A DNA stretch of 64,000 bases. It comes from Mariniflexile maritimum. GTDB lineage: Bacteria; Bacteroidota; Bacteroidia; Flavobacteriales; Flavobacteriaceae. This document shows, piece after piece, positions 26,401 through 33,057 of this stretch. Each line of letters starts with the position of its first letter. Position 1 is the first letter of the stretch. A program made the translations under genes and the position numbers. Location of the stretch: assembly GCF_009746565.1 (NCBI RefSeq), contig NZ_WRPN01000001.1, forward strand, positions 496,001-560,000, given 5' to 3'. Under the pieces are notes generated by a model. It was not told the DNA's origin and did no database searches. It was given only the letters and a program-made list of their open reading frames with translations.

Positions 26401-29400
26401 ATATTGCCTGTTCCGGTGACATGGTATGGGTCTATACCTATACCGACTGTGAAGGCAACACCCACGATTGGTCGTACACTTATACCATCGACGTCCCTGA
26501 CTTCACCTTACCCGCAAACGGTTTGCAAACTGTCGGCAACCTAGCGGATGCCGTGGAGCCAACACCCCCTACAGTGAGCGATGCCTGTGGTAACGCTATT
26601 ATACCTGCCGCTGCCATAAAAACAGCGACCCCCGATTGCCAGGGAACCGTGGTATATACCTTCAACTTCACCGATTGTGAGGGCAATACCCATGATTGGA
26701 CCTATACCTATACCATTGAGCTCGCTCCTTTTGCAGTACCTGCCAATGGTAGCGCTACCGTAAACTGTATTGCAGATGCCACAACGCCAACACCGCCAAC
26801 GGTATCGGATGCCAATGGCAGCCCCATTGCGCCTACAATGGCACAAAGTACGGACCCTACCTGTTCCGGCAGCAAGGTGTTCACCTTTACATATACCGAC
26901 TGTGCCGGCAATACAAAGGATTGGACTTATACTTATACCATCGATGTCCCTGACTTCACTGCACCTGAAAACGCAGGCTCTACCGTAGATTGTTTATTTG
27001 ATGCCAAAGTAGCACCTACAACGCCTACCGTAATTGATGCTTGTGGGAATGCTTTAATCCCTGTTCTAAAAACAACACCTGCCGACATCGCCTGTTCCGG
27101 TGACATGGTATGGGTCTATACCTATACCGACTGTGAAGGGAACGCACACGATTGGTCGTACACCTACTCCATCGACGTGCCCGATTTTGCGCTACCGGCA
27201 AACGGCGGCTCCACCGTCGATTGTTTAGTTGATGCCAAAGTAGCACCTGCAACGCCTACCGTAATCGATGCTTGTGGCAATGCTTTAATCCCTGTTCTAA
27301 AAACAACACCTACCGACATCGCCTGTTCCGGTGACATGGTATGGGTCTATACCTATACCGACTGTGAAGGCAACACCCACGATTGGTCGTACACTTATAC
27401 CATCGACGTCCCTGACTTCACCTTACCCGCAAACGGTTTGCAAACTGTCGGCAACCTAGCGGATGCCGTGGAGCCAACACCCCCTACAGTGAGCGATGCC
27501 TGTGGTAACGCTATTATACCTGCCGCTGCCATAAAAACAGCGACCCCCGATTGCCAGGGAACCGTGGTATATACCTTCAACTTCACCGATTGTGAGGGCA
27601 ATACCCATGATTGGACCTATACCTATACCATTGAGCTCGCTCCTTTTGCAGTACCTGCCAATGGTAGCGCTACCGTAAACTGTATTGCAGATGCCACAAC
27701 GCCAACACCGCCAACGGTATCGGATGCCAATGGCAGCCCCATTGCGCCTACAATGGCACAAAGTGCGGACCCTACCTGTTCCGGCAGCAAGGTGTTCACC
27801 TTTACATATACCGACTGTGCCAGCAATACAAAGGATTGGACTTATACTTATACCATCGATTTAACAACAAAACCAGTAGTGCCTGTAAGTGGAAATTCAA
27901 TTGTAGAATGTATTGCAGATGCTACACAACCAACCGCTCCAATTGTAACCGATGCCTGTGGCAACAACATTATACCCGTGATTACTCAAAGTGCCGATCC
28001 AATTTGTGAAGGCACCAAAGTATATACCTTTACTTATACAGATTGTGCTGGAAATGAATCGGTTTACACATACACTTATACCATTGATGTTTCAACAGTA
28101 CCAACTGTACCGGCAAATGGTAGTTCAACTGTGGAATGTATTGCAGATGCTATCCAACCAACCGCTCCAATTGTAACGGATGTTTGTAATAACACCATTA
28201 TCCCTGTGATTACAGAAAGTGCCGATCCAATTTGTGAAGGCACAAAAGTATATACCTTTACCTATACCGATTGTGCTGGTAATGTATCTGTTTACACTTA
28301 TACTTATACTGTTAAAGATACAACCGCTCCGGTACTAACTTTGCCTGCAAATGCGACCGCTGAATGTAGTGCGGATTTATCAACAATCGCTTTTGGAAAC
28401 GCCACAGCAACCGATAATTGTGACCCAAATCCAACAATTACCTATGAGGATGTTACAACAAATGGAGCATGTCCTGGTAGTTATATAATAACTCGTACCT
28501 GGAAAGCAACCGATACCTGTGGCAATTTCTCTACTGCCGATCAGATAATTTCAACTGCAGATACAACAGCACCAGAGTTTGTTCAAACAAACCTTCCTAG
28601 CGATATTACTGTTGAATGTAATGCTATTCCTGTTGCGGAGATCCTAACAGCCACCGATAATTGCGGAACAGCTTCAGTTTCTATAACTGAAGAGAAAATT
28701 AATGGTAGTTGCATTAATAATTATACCATTAAGCGTACTTGGACTGCTACCGATGAATGTGGTTTAACAAAATCACACACTCAAACCATAACGGTTAAAG
28801 ATACCACGCCTCCAGCATTTGTTGAAGCGTTACCTCCCACAAATTTGGTTGTAGAGTGCGATGCAGTTCCTACTGCTGAAACATTAACAGCAACAGATAT
28901 CTGTGGTTCTGCAACAGTTTCGGTAAAAGATGATAGAACCAATGGCAGTTGCCCAAATAGCTATACGTTAGCGCGTATTTGGACAGCGACTGATGAATGT
29001 GGTTTAACAGCAAAACATACCCAAATTATTGTAGTTCGCGATACCAAAGCTCCAACATTTGTAGGAACACTTCCTCCTAAAACTTTAACTGCTGAATGTG
29101 ATGCCGTACCAACTGCTGACATATTAACAGCTATTGATAACTGTGGAGATGCTACCGTAACGGTAAAAGATGTAAAAACGACCGGTGATTGCCCAAATAA
29201 TTATACCATTGTGCGCACTTGGGTCGCTACTGACGAATGTGGTTTAACAAGTAAATACGAACAAATCATAACTGTTAAAGACACCAAAGCACCTGTTCCT
29301 GCATCAACATTCAATCCAGAATTAAATGTAAGCTGTACTAACATCCCTGAAGTGCCCGCCCTAACATTTACCGACAATTGTTCATCTGCATCGGCAATAA

Positions 29401-30140
29401 CCGTAACATTTGCAGAAACAAGCACCTATGTTGCAAACGTTTACAAAGATTACCAAATTATTAGAACATGGACAGTTAAAGATGAATGTGGCAATGAAAA
29501 AGATTATAAACAAACGCTCAATGTGGCTCTTGATGAAATTATAACAGACATTGTTGCTCCTGATCTGTGTTTTGATGAAGGTGCCATTAACCTGAACAAT
29601 TTAACTCCTGAAAACCTAAACACCGATGGAACTTGGGAATTATTGGAAGGTGATCCTAGTGCCACAATCAATGGAAATATATTTGATGCCAAAAATGTAA
29701 TATGGGACAAAAACACGGTATTACAAGGTTTAGACTATAAATTTAGATATACTACAACCGATAATGGCTGCATCAGTATCAACGATATTGCAATGACTGT
29801 TAACTATTGTAAAGTACTGCCCTGTGGTGAAAACGACGTGGTTATTTCAAAAGCGGTTACGCCAAATGGTGATGCTTATAACGAATCTTTCGACATATCG
29901 GGCATTGAATTATGTGGATTCAAGGCTGAAGTTAAAATATTCAACCGTTGGGGCGCTTTAATATATGAATCTGATAATTACACCGTTGGAGAAAATCTAG
30001 GCGATTGGAAAGGAAACGCCAGTAAATCGTCCATAGGTAATGCCGGCAAAGTACCAAACGGAACATATTATTACATAGTAACTATAAAAGATAGCGGATT
30101 GGCACCATTTACTGGACCAGTTTACTTAGGAACCAAATAA
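20448..30140 (+). CDS. Giant SprB-like surface adhesin with 22 Cys-rich tandem repeats and T9SS type B sorting domain
   Basis: 3230 residues. A signal segment is followed by a large N-terminal region (to about residue 480), a DUF11-like domain (about 495-620; LLPGESATYKIEIRN) and Ig/HYR-like segments. Residues 946-2623 are 22 tandem units of 74-77 residues, each ending near YTDCEGN..DWSYTYTI. Five classical HYR-like units follow (about 2624-3030; DTTAPVLTLP, WTATDECG). The C-terminus (about 3125-3230; SKAVTPNGDAYNESFDI, VKIFNRWGALIYE, VPNGTYYYIVTI) is the gliding-motility-associated type B (CHU_C-like) sorting domain. The PorP/SprF-like gene follows after 10 bases, the usual arrangement for a type B cargo and its partner. 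Probably a cell-surface adhesin; role in gliding not shown. Confidence 0.93.
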   Translation: MKKHYTKKTVANTVSIKLMLFAVLLISAIYTSYGQVRVPFTPRASDFTPTKTNYTLKGDFTMIGNTNLQLAGFTYPTNASNNNEMKYVDIDGDINTWNSSSANLTFSTENGANPDCSNIVYAGLYWTGRSNIENTFEVVNPNTIYHNNTIDKTNYTLNISTDSNYTYFLFTPAGTGDTVRFRINSSNNAIQVQRNGGGWSANIPNTYNNNRFNFTTNYEVFSTSNYVLEVSALRTDNTDRAYVNTKKSFDKHKVLLKGPSATTYDNITAADNNIYYPTTGDGYMFSAYAEITDYVKLHGLGDYFVADIALREGESDATGYYGGWGMVVVYENSKMKWRDVTVFDGHAYVANQITANYTFNVSGFNAVQNGDVNLKLGLMAGEGDIAISGDYFQIEKRNTGVYESLSHSSNATNNFFNSSIVTGGNSRNPNYGNNTGMDIAMFEVDNGNNDANPSNDNQYITNNQTSTSFKYGSTQDTYVIFNLTFSVDAYIPEPEVLLTTSAINTSGSNPNVLLPGESATYKIEIRNKGTEATNNTIITIPVPYTSSYQNLSILYNGSTNFTPANAPIYDPNAGATGSIIWNLGTLPATGNPNEILADLSFTLKATTDCSLLVNANCDSNISLGGSIAGTGATSGVSFNQQLIQGYETNGSCVGEPIPTPNILPIDSEAYVNANCGSYTAVRDFYFCNIGSNPIQTSQIKDAFPPGTKYYNEYPLTNTSIQFSASNPFPPTLGSSVYYAIPPGSTTCYYQFTINVSNISSVPTVQNVSYCLNAPASPLTAVPSDAPTSPSAFTLYYYTDNNPSTPAQTSIVPSTSTAGETTYYVAEGYSNSCISPIRVPIKVTVYGGVPVITAPNTIAIEGCDVNNITASTARYPYSSTQSADIKDTFITTGYTASDDETIASITYIDVIDTNTSCPLVVTRTFTITDGCGNTATASQTITITQVDFTAPANGGSTVDCLAAAKVAPATPTVIDACGNALIPVLKTAPADIACSGDMVWVYTYTDCAGNTKDWTYTYTIDVPDFTAPANAGSTVDCLADAKVAPATPNVTDACGNAITPVLKTTPADIACSGDMVWVYTYTDCEGNAHDWSYTYTINVPDFTAPANAGSTVDCLVDAKVAPATPTVIDACGNALIPVLKTTPADIACSGDMVWVYTYTDCEGNAHDWLYTYSIDVPDFTAPANGGSTVDCLAAAKVAPATPNVTDACGNSITPVLKTTPADIACSGDMVWVYTYTDCEGNAHDWSYTYTIDVPDFTLPANGLQTVGNLANAVEPTPPNVTDACGNAIVPAAAIKTATPDCQGTVVYTFTYTDCEGNAHDWTYTYTIELAPFAVPANGGATVNCIADATTPTPPTVSDANGSPIAPTMAQSADPTCSGSKVFTFTYTDCAGNTKDWTYTYTIDVPDFTAPANAGSTVDCLADAKVAPATPNVIDACGNALIPVLKTTPADIACSGDMVWVYTYADCEGNAHDWSYTYTIDVPDFTLPANGLQTVGNLADAVAPTPPNVTDACGNAIVPAAPTRTAAPDCQGTVVYTFNYTDCEGNAHDWTYTYTIDLAPFTVPANGSATVNCIADATTPTPPTVSDANGSPITPTMAQSADPTCSGSKVFTFTYTDCAGNTADWTYTYTIDVPDFTAPANGGSTVDCLADAKVAPATPNVTDACGNAITPVLKTTPADIACSGDMVWVYTYTDCEGNAHDWSYTYTIDVPDFTAPANAGSTVDCLVDAKVAPATPTVIDACGNALIPVIKTTPADIACSGDMVWVYTYTDCEGNAHDWSYTYSIDVPDFALPANGGSTVDCLVDAKVAPATPTVIDACGNALIPVLKTTPTDIACSGDMVWVYTYTDCEGNAHDWSYTYTIDVPDFTAPANGGSTVDCLAAAKVAPATPNVTDACGNAITPVLKTSPADIACSGDMVWVYTYTDCEGNTHDWSYTYTIDVPDFTAPANAGSTVDCLADAKVAPATPTVIDACGNALIPVLKTTPADIACSGDMVWVYTYTDCEGNTHDWSYTYTIDVPDFTLPANGLQTVGNLADAVEPTPPTVSDACGNAIIPAAAIKTATPDCQGTVVYTFNFTDCEGNTHDWTYTYTIELAPFAVPANGSATVNCIADATTPTPPTVSDANGSPIAPTMAQSTDPTCSGSKVFTFTYTDCAGNTKDWTYTYTIDVPDFTAPENAGSTVDCLFDAKVAPTTPTVIDACGNALIPVLKTTPADIACSGDMVWVYTYTDCEGNAHDWSYTYSIDVPDFALPANGGSTVDCLVDAKVAPATPTVIDACGNALIPVLKTTPTDIACSGDMVWVYTYTDCEGNTHDWSYTYTIDVPDFTLPANGLQTVGNLADAVEPTPPTVSDACGNAIIPAAAIKTATPDCQGTVVYTFNFTDCEGNTHDWTYTYTIELAPFAVPANGSATVNCIADATTPTPPTVSDANGSPIAPTMAQSADPTCSGSKVFTFTYTDCASNTKDWTYTYTIDLTTKPVVPVSGNSIVECIADATQPTAPIVTDACGNNIIPVITQSADPICEGTKVYTFTYTDCAGNESVYTYTYTIDVSTVPTVPANGSSTVECIADAIQPTAPIVTDVCNNTIIPVITESADPICEGTKVYTFTYTDCAGNVSVYTYTYTVKDTTAPVLTLPANATAECSADLSTIAFGNATATDNCDPNPTITYEDVTTNGACPGSYIITRTWKATDTCGNFSTADQIISTADTTAPEFVQTNLPSDITVECNAIPVAEILTATDNCGTASVSITEEKINGSCINNYTIKRTWTATDECGLTKSHTQTITVKDTTPPAFVEALPPTNLVVECDAVPTAETLTATDICGSATVSVKDDRTNGSCPNSYTLARIWTATDECGLTAKHTQIIVVRDTKAPTFVGTLPPKTLTAECDAVPTADILTAIDNCGDATVTVKDVKTTGDCPNNYTIVRTWVATDECGLTSKYEQIITVKDTKAPVPASTFNPELNVSCTNIPEVPALTFTDNCSSASAITVTFAETSTYVANVYKDYQIIRTWTVKDECGNEKDYKQTLNVALDEIITDIVAPDLCFDEGAINLNNLTPENLNTDGTWELLEGDPSATINGNIFDAKNVIWDKNTVLQGLDYKFRYTTTDNGCISINDIAMTVNYCKVLPCGENDVVISKAVTPNGDAYNESFDISGIELCGFKAEVKIFNRWGALIYESDNYTVGENLGDWKGNASKSSIGNAGKVPNGTYYYIVTIKDSGLAPFTGPVYLGTK
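23283..28316 (+). repeat. 22-unit tandem repeat array inside the adhesin gene
   Basis: Units are 231 bases (type A), 228 (B), 225 (C) and 222-228 (D). Starts: 23283, 23514, 23745, 23976, 24207, 24435, 24660, 24891, 25119, 25344, 25575, 25806, 26037, 26268, 26499, 26727, 26952, 27183, 27414, 27642, 27867, 28095. Order: AAAABCABCAAAAABCAABCDD. A and D units hold four Cys; B lacks the first and C the second. A-C units are near-identical in DNA and look richer in G+C than the D units and flanks. Confidence 0.92.
28317..29536 (+). repeat. Five degenerate HYR-like repeats
   Basis: Units of about 80 codons, each beginning DTTAP, DTTPP or DTKAP and holding TATDNCG-like and WTATDECG-like segments. 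They are well diverged in DNA, unlike the preceding array, so they are older or not homogenised. Confidence 0.8.
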
Positions 30141-30150
30141 CACTTAACCT

Positions 30151-31071
30151 ATGAAATTTATTAAAAATCACATAATCGCAATGGCATTGTTTGGCTGTAC
30201 GGTTGGAATGGCGCAACAGTTACCGCAGTTCACCCAGTATATGTACAATACAATATCCATAAACCCCGCTTATGCAGGGAGCAGGGAAGCTTTAAGTATT
30301 GTGGGCTTGCACCGAAGCCAATGGGTTGGTTTTAGAGGCGGTCCTATTACACAAACACTTTCTATCCATACGCCGTTAAGAAACGACCGCATTGGTTTGG
30401 GGTTATCTTTTATTGAAGATGATTTAGGTCCCGAAAACTTCACCTATTTATATGGCGATTTCTCGTATTCAATTCCAACAGGAAAAACAGGAAAACTGGC
30501 GTTTGGTATTAAAGGTGGATTTACACAATATAGTTTAGATCCCGATTTTCGCGAAGCCGAAAGTTTCGACCCATCAATTTATGGCATTGAAGACCGCTGG
30601 ACCCCCAATATTGGGCTTGGTGTTTATTATAGCACAAACCGGGTATATTTCGGTCTATCAACACCTCGAGTGTTAAATACCGATAAAAACACCGAAGAAG
30701 GGTTCGAGGCCTTAGATAGATTAAGTTACTATTTCACTGGTGGCGTAGTAGTCGATTTAAGCAACAGCTTCAAATTCAAACCTGCATTTTTAGTAAAAGC
30801 AACCAATGGTGCACCCGTATCTTACGATTTAACGGCAAACTTCTTGTACAACGAAAAGTTTTGGATTGGAGGTTCGTATAGAATCAACGAAAAAACAGCC
30901 GCCATTGGTGGTATAGCCGATTTTCAAGTGTCCAGACAGTTGCGCATAGGCTATGCCTATGAAAAACCAATCTCTGAAATTGCGCGGTACACCACCGGAA
31001 CGCACGAGATTTTATTGATGTACGAATTCAAATTCTTAAGTTCTAAATTAAAATCACCTCGATATTTCTAA
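30151..31071 (+). CDS. PorP/SprF-family type IX secretion membrane protein
   Basis: 306-residue outer-membrane barrel with signal peptide ending GMAQ, then the family N-terminus QQLPQFTQYMYNTISINPAY, AGSREALSIVGLHRSQWVGF and SIHTPLRNDRIGLGLSF. In Flavobacterium johnsoniae, SprF is needed for surface delivery of SprB; family members are usually encoded directly after a type B sorted protein, as here. It is therefore the probable dedicated partner of the giant adhesin (inference from context). The first OmpA-like gene follows 11 bases later. Confidence 0.93.
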   Translation: MKFIKNHIIAMALFGCTVGMAQQLPQFTQYMYNTISINPAYAGSREALSIVGLHRSQWVGFRGGPITQTLSIHTPLRNDRIGLGLSFIEDDLGPENFTYLYGDFSYSIPTGKTGKLAFGIKGGFTQYSLDPDFREAESFDPSIYGIEDRWTPNIGLGVYYSTNRVYFGLSTPRVLNTDKNTEEGFEALDRLSYYFTGGVVVDLSNSFKFKPAFLVKATNGAPVSYDLTANFLYNEKFWIGGSYRINEKTAAIGGIADFQVSRQLRIGYAYEKPISEIARYTTGTHEILLMYEFKFLSSKLKSPRYF

Positions 31072-31082
31072 TACTTTTTTTT

Positions 31083-32999
31083 ATGAACGTTAAAAATTAC
31101 ATATTAGTTTGTATCACAATAATGCTAAGTGTTTCTGTGTTTTCACAACAAGGAAAGCAAAAACGGGCAGACACCTTGTTTAATAAATTCTCGTTTGTAA
31201 AAGCTGCGGAAGTTTACAAAGAACTCATAGCAAACAAGTACAACGAAGACTATGCTACCCGAAAGCTGGCCGATTGCTATGCCCTTTTAAGAGACCCAAA
31301 AAATGCGTCGCGCTACTATAAAAAAGTGGTGGCACAAGAAAAAGTGCCCATTGAATATTATTATAGTTATGCACAATCGCTTCGAGGCATCAAAGACTAT
31401 AAGGAATCTGAAGTTTGGCTTCAGCGTTTTAAGGACTCCGGGGGTGTTGTAAATGCCAACGATTTTTCAAAAGACGCCAATTTTATCACTAGCATTTTCA
31501 ATGCAAAACAACAATATTTCCTCGATAAGGTCTATTTCAATTCAAAATTTAGCGATTTTGGTGCTTTTGAACAGAACGGAAAAGTCTATTTTACGTCTTC
31601 CCGCGATGAAGGTGTTGCCATCAAACGCCTTTATGGCTGGAACGAACAACCTTTTTTGGATGTTTATGTAACCGATGCCAAAACCAAAAGAAATGTTGAC
31701 CATAGTGCCAAATTAAAGGGCGATGTAAATTCCATATACCACGATGGCCCCGTAACCATTACCAAAGATGGCCGTACCATGTATTTCTCGCGAAATAATT
31801 ATAAAGACCAAATTGAGGCGAAGGACAAAAAAGGGCTTACCAACATGAAAATTTACAGAGCGACCCTACGCGATAGCATCTGGACCGATGTTGAAGATCT
31901 ATCAATAAACAGCGATGAATTTTCAACCCAACATGCTGCATTAAACGTTGACGATACCAAACTGTATTTTGCATCCGACAGACCGGGAGGCCACGGCGGC
32001 TCGGATATTTGGGTAGTTAACATTTATCCCGACGGTTCCCTTAGGGATTTGCAAAATCTTGGAAGTGTTGTTAATACCGAAAGTGCCGAAGGGTTCCCTT
32101 TTATAAATAATGAAGGCACCTTATTCTTTTCATCCGATGGACATACCGGTTTGGGCCTACTCGATATTTTTGGCACCATTAAAGGTGAAAACGATGAAAT
32201 TGTTGATGTTATAAATTTGGGCGTTCCCGTGAACTCAAATAAAGATGATTTTTCATTCACGATGAACCCCAACGGAATAACCGGTTATTTTGCTTCCAAC
32301 CGACAAGGCGGACGTGGTGATGACGATATTTATGCCTTCCACCGAGTGCCCACATTGCAAGTTGAAGGGGTTGTAACCGATGCCATTAACACTAAGCCCG
32401 TCGCCAACTCCCTCATCACGCTATTTGATGACAAAGGCAATAAAATTGCAGATATGGTTACCGATGAAAATGGTTTTTACCAAATTAACATAGACAGGAA
32501 CAAAGATTATAAAATTGTTGCAGGACAGAATAAATATATAGACGATTATAGAAATTTCACCTCAAAACATTTACAAACGGAATTAACAACCATCAAAGCC
32601 AATTTACTGTTGAACCCCAAACCCGACGTTGTTAAACTTGCCGAATTGAACACCATTTATTTTGATTACGACAAACACAACATCCGTAAAGATGCCGCTT
32701 TGGAACTTGATAAAATTGTTAAGTTGATGAATGTCGATTATCCTGAAATGGTAATCCGTATTGAATCGCATACCGATTCCAGAGGCGCACTTTCCTACAA
32801 TGATAAGTTATCTATTGACAGGGCCAACTCAACCTATGAATACTTAATTTCTAAAGGCATTAAGCCCGAACGCATTACAGCCCACGAAGGCTTTGGTGAA
32901 CGTAGATTGACCAATGGTTGCGAAGATGGTGCTAAATGCGAGGAAACCGATCATCAATTAAACCGTCGTACCCAATTCATCGTAGTTAAAATGGAATAA
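31083..32999 (+). CDS. PorE-like OmpA-family protein, copy 1
   Basis: 638 residues. Architecture in order: signal peptide (to about 22), TPR-like helical part (ADTLFNKFSFVKAAEVYKEL), PD40/WD40-like propeller strands (LYFASDRPGGHGGSDIWV, LFFSSDGHTGLGLLDIFG, GYFASNRQGGRGDDDIYAF), a carboxypeptidase-regulatory-like domain (about 430-500), and a C-terminal OmpA peptidoglycan-binding domain (TIYFDYDKHNIR, IESHTDSRGALSYNDKLS). This TPR-propeller-CRD-OmpA order is that of PorE of the type IX system. It probably anchors the adhesin/SprF complex to peptidoglycan. The next gene is a close paralogue. Confidence 0.92.
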   Translation: MNVKNYILVCITIMLSVSVFSQQGKQKRADTLFNKFSFVKAAEVYKELIANKYNEDYATRKLADCYALLRDPKNASRYYKKVVAQEKVPIEYYYSYAQSLRGIKDYKESEVWLQRFKDSGGVVNANDFSKDANFITSIFNAKQQYFLDKVYFNSKFSDFGAFEQNGKVYFTSSRDEGVAIKRLYGWNEQPFLDVYVTDAKTKRNVDHSAKLKGDVNSIYHDGPVTITKDGRTMYFSRNNYKDQIEAKDKKGLTNMKIYRATLRDSIWTDVEDLSINSDEFSTQHAALNVDDTKLYFASDRPGGHGGSDIWVVNIYPDGSLRDLQNLGSVVNTESAEGFPFINNEGTLFFSSDGHTGLGLLDIFGTIKGENDEIVDVINLGVPVNSNKDDFSFTMNPNGITGYFASNRQGGRGDDDIYAFHRVPTLQVEGVVTDAINTKPVANSLITLFDDKGNKIADMVTDENGFYQINIDRNKDYKIVAGQNKYIDDYRNFTSKHLQTELTTIKANLLLNPKPDVVKLAELNTIYFDYDKHNIRKDAALELDKIVKLMNVDYPEMVIRIESHTDSRGALSYNDKLSIDRANSTYEYLISKGIKPERITAHEGFGERRLTNGCEDGAKCEETDHQLNRRTQFIVVKME

Positions 33000-33007
33000 G
33001 AAGCACC

Positions 33008-33027
33008 AGCGTTTGATAGCAAACGCT
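33008..33027 (+). terminator. Intercistronic hairpin between the two OmpA-like genes
   Basis: AGCGTTTG, loop ATAG, CAAACGCT: a perfect 8-bp stem, followed by ATTTAGATTTTT. It lies 31 bases before the second OmpA-like start. It may be a leaky terminator or an mRNA-stabilising hairpin. Confidence 0.5.
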
Positions 33028-33057
33028 ATTTAGATTTTTAATTAAAATAAAGACCCC

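Noticed and set aside
23123-27826. Many repeated antisense frames of 61-112 codons inside the adhesin gene
   Set aside because: They repeat with the 225-231 base period of the sense repeats and have odd composition; they are shadows of the array.
23283-28316. CRISPR-like regular repetition
   Set aside because: Units are 222-231 bases, contiguous, in frame and coding; there are no short repeats with unique spacers.
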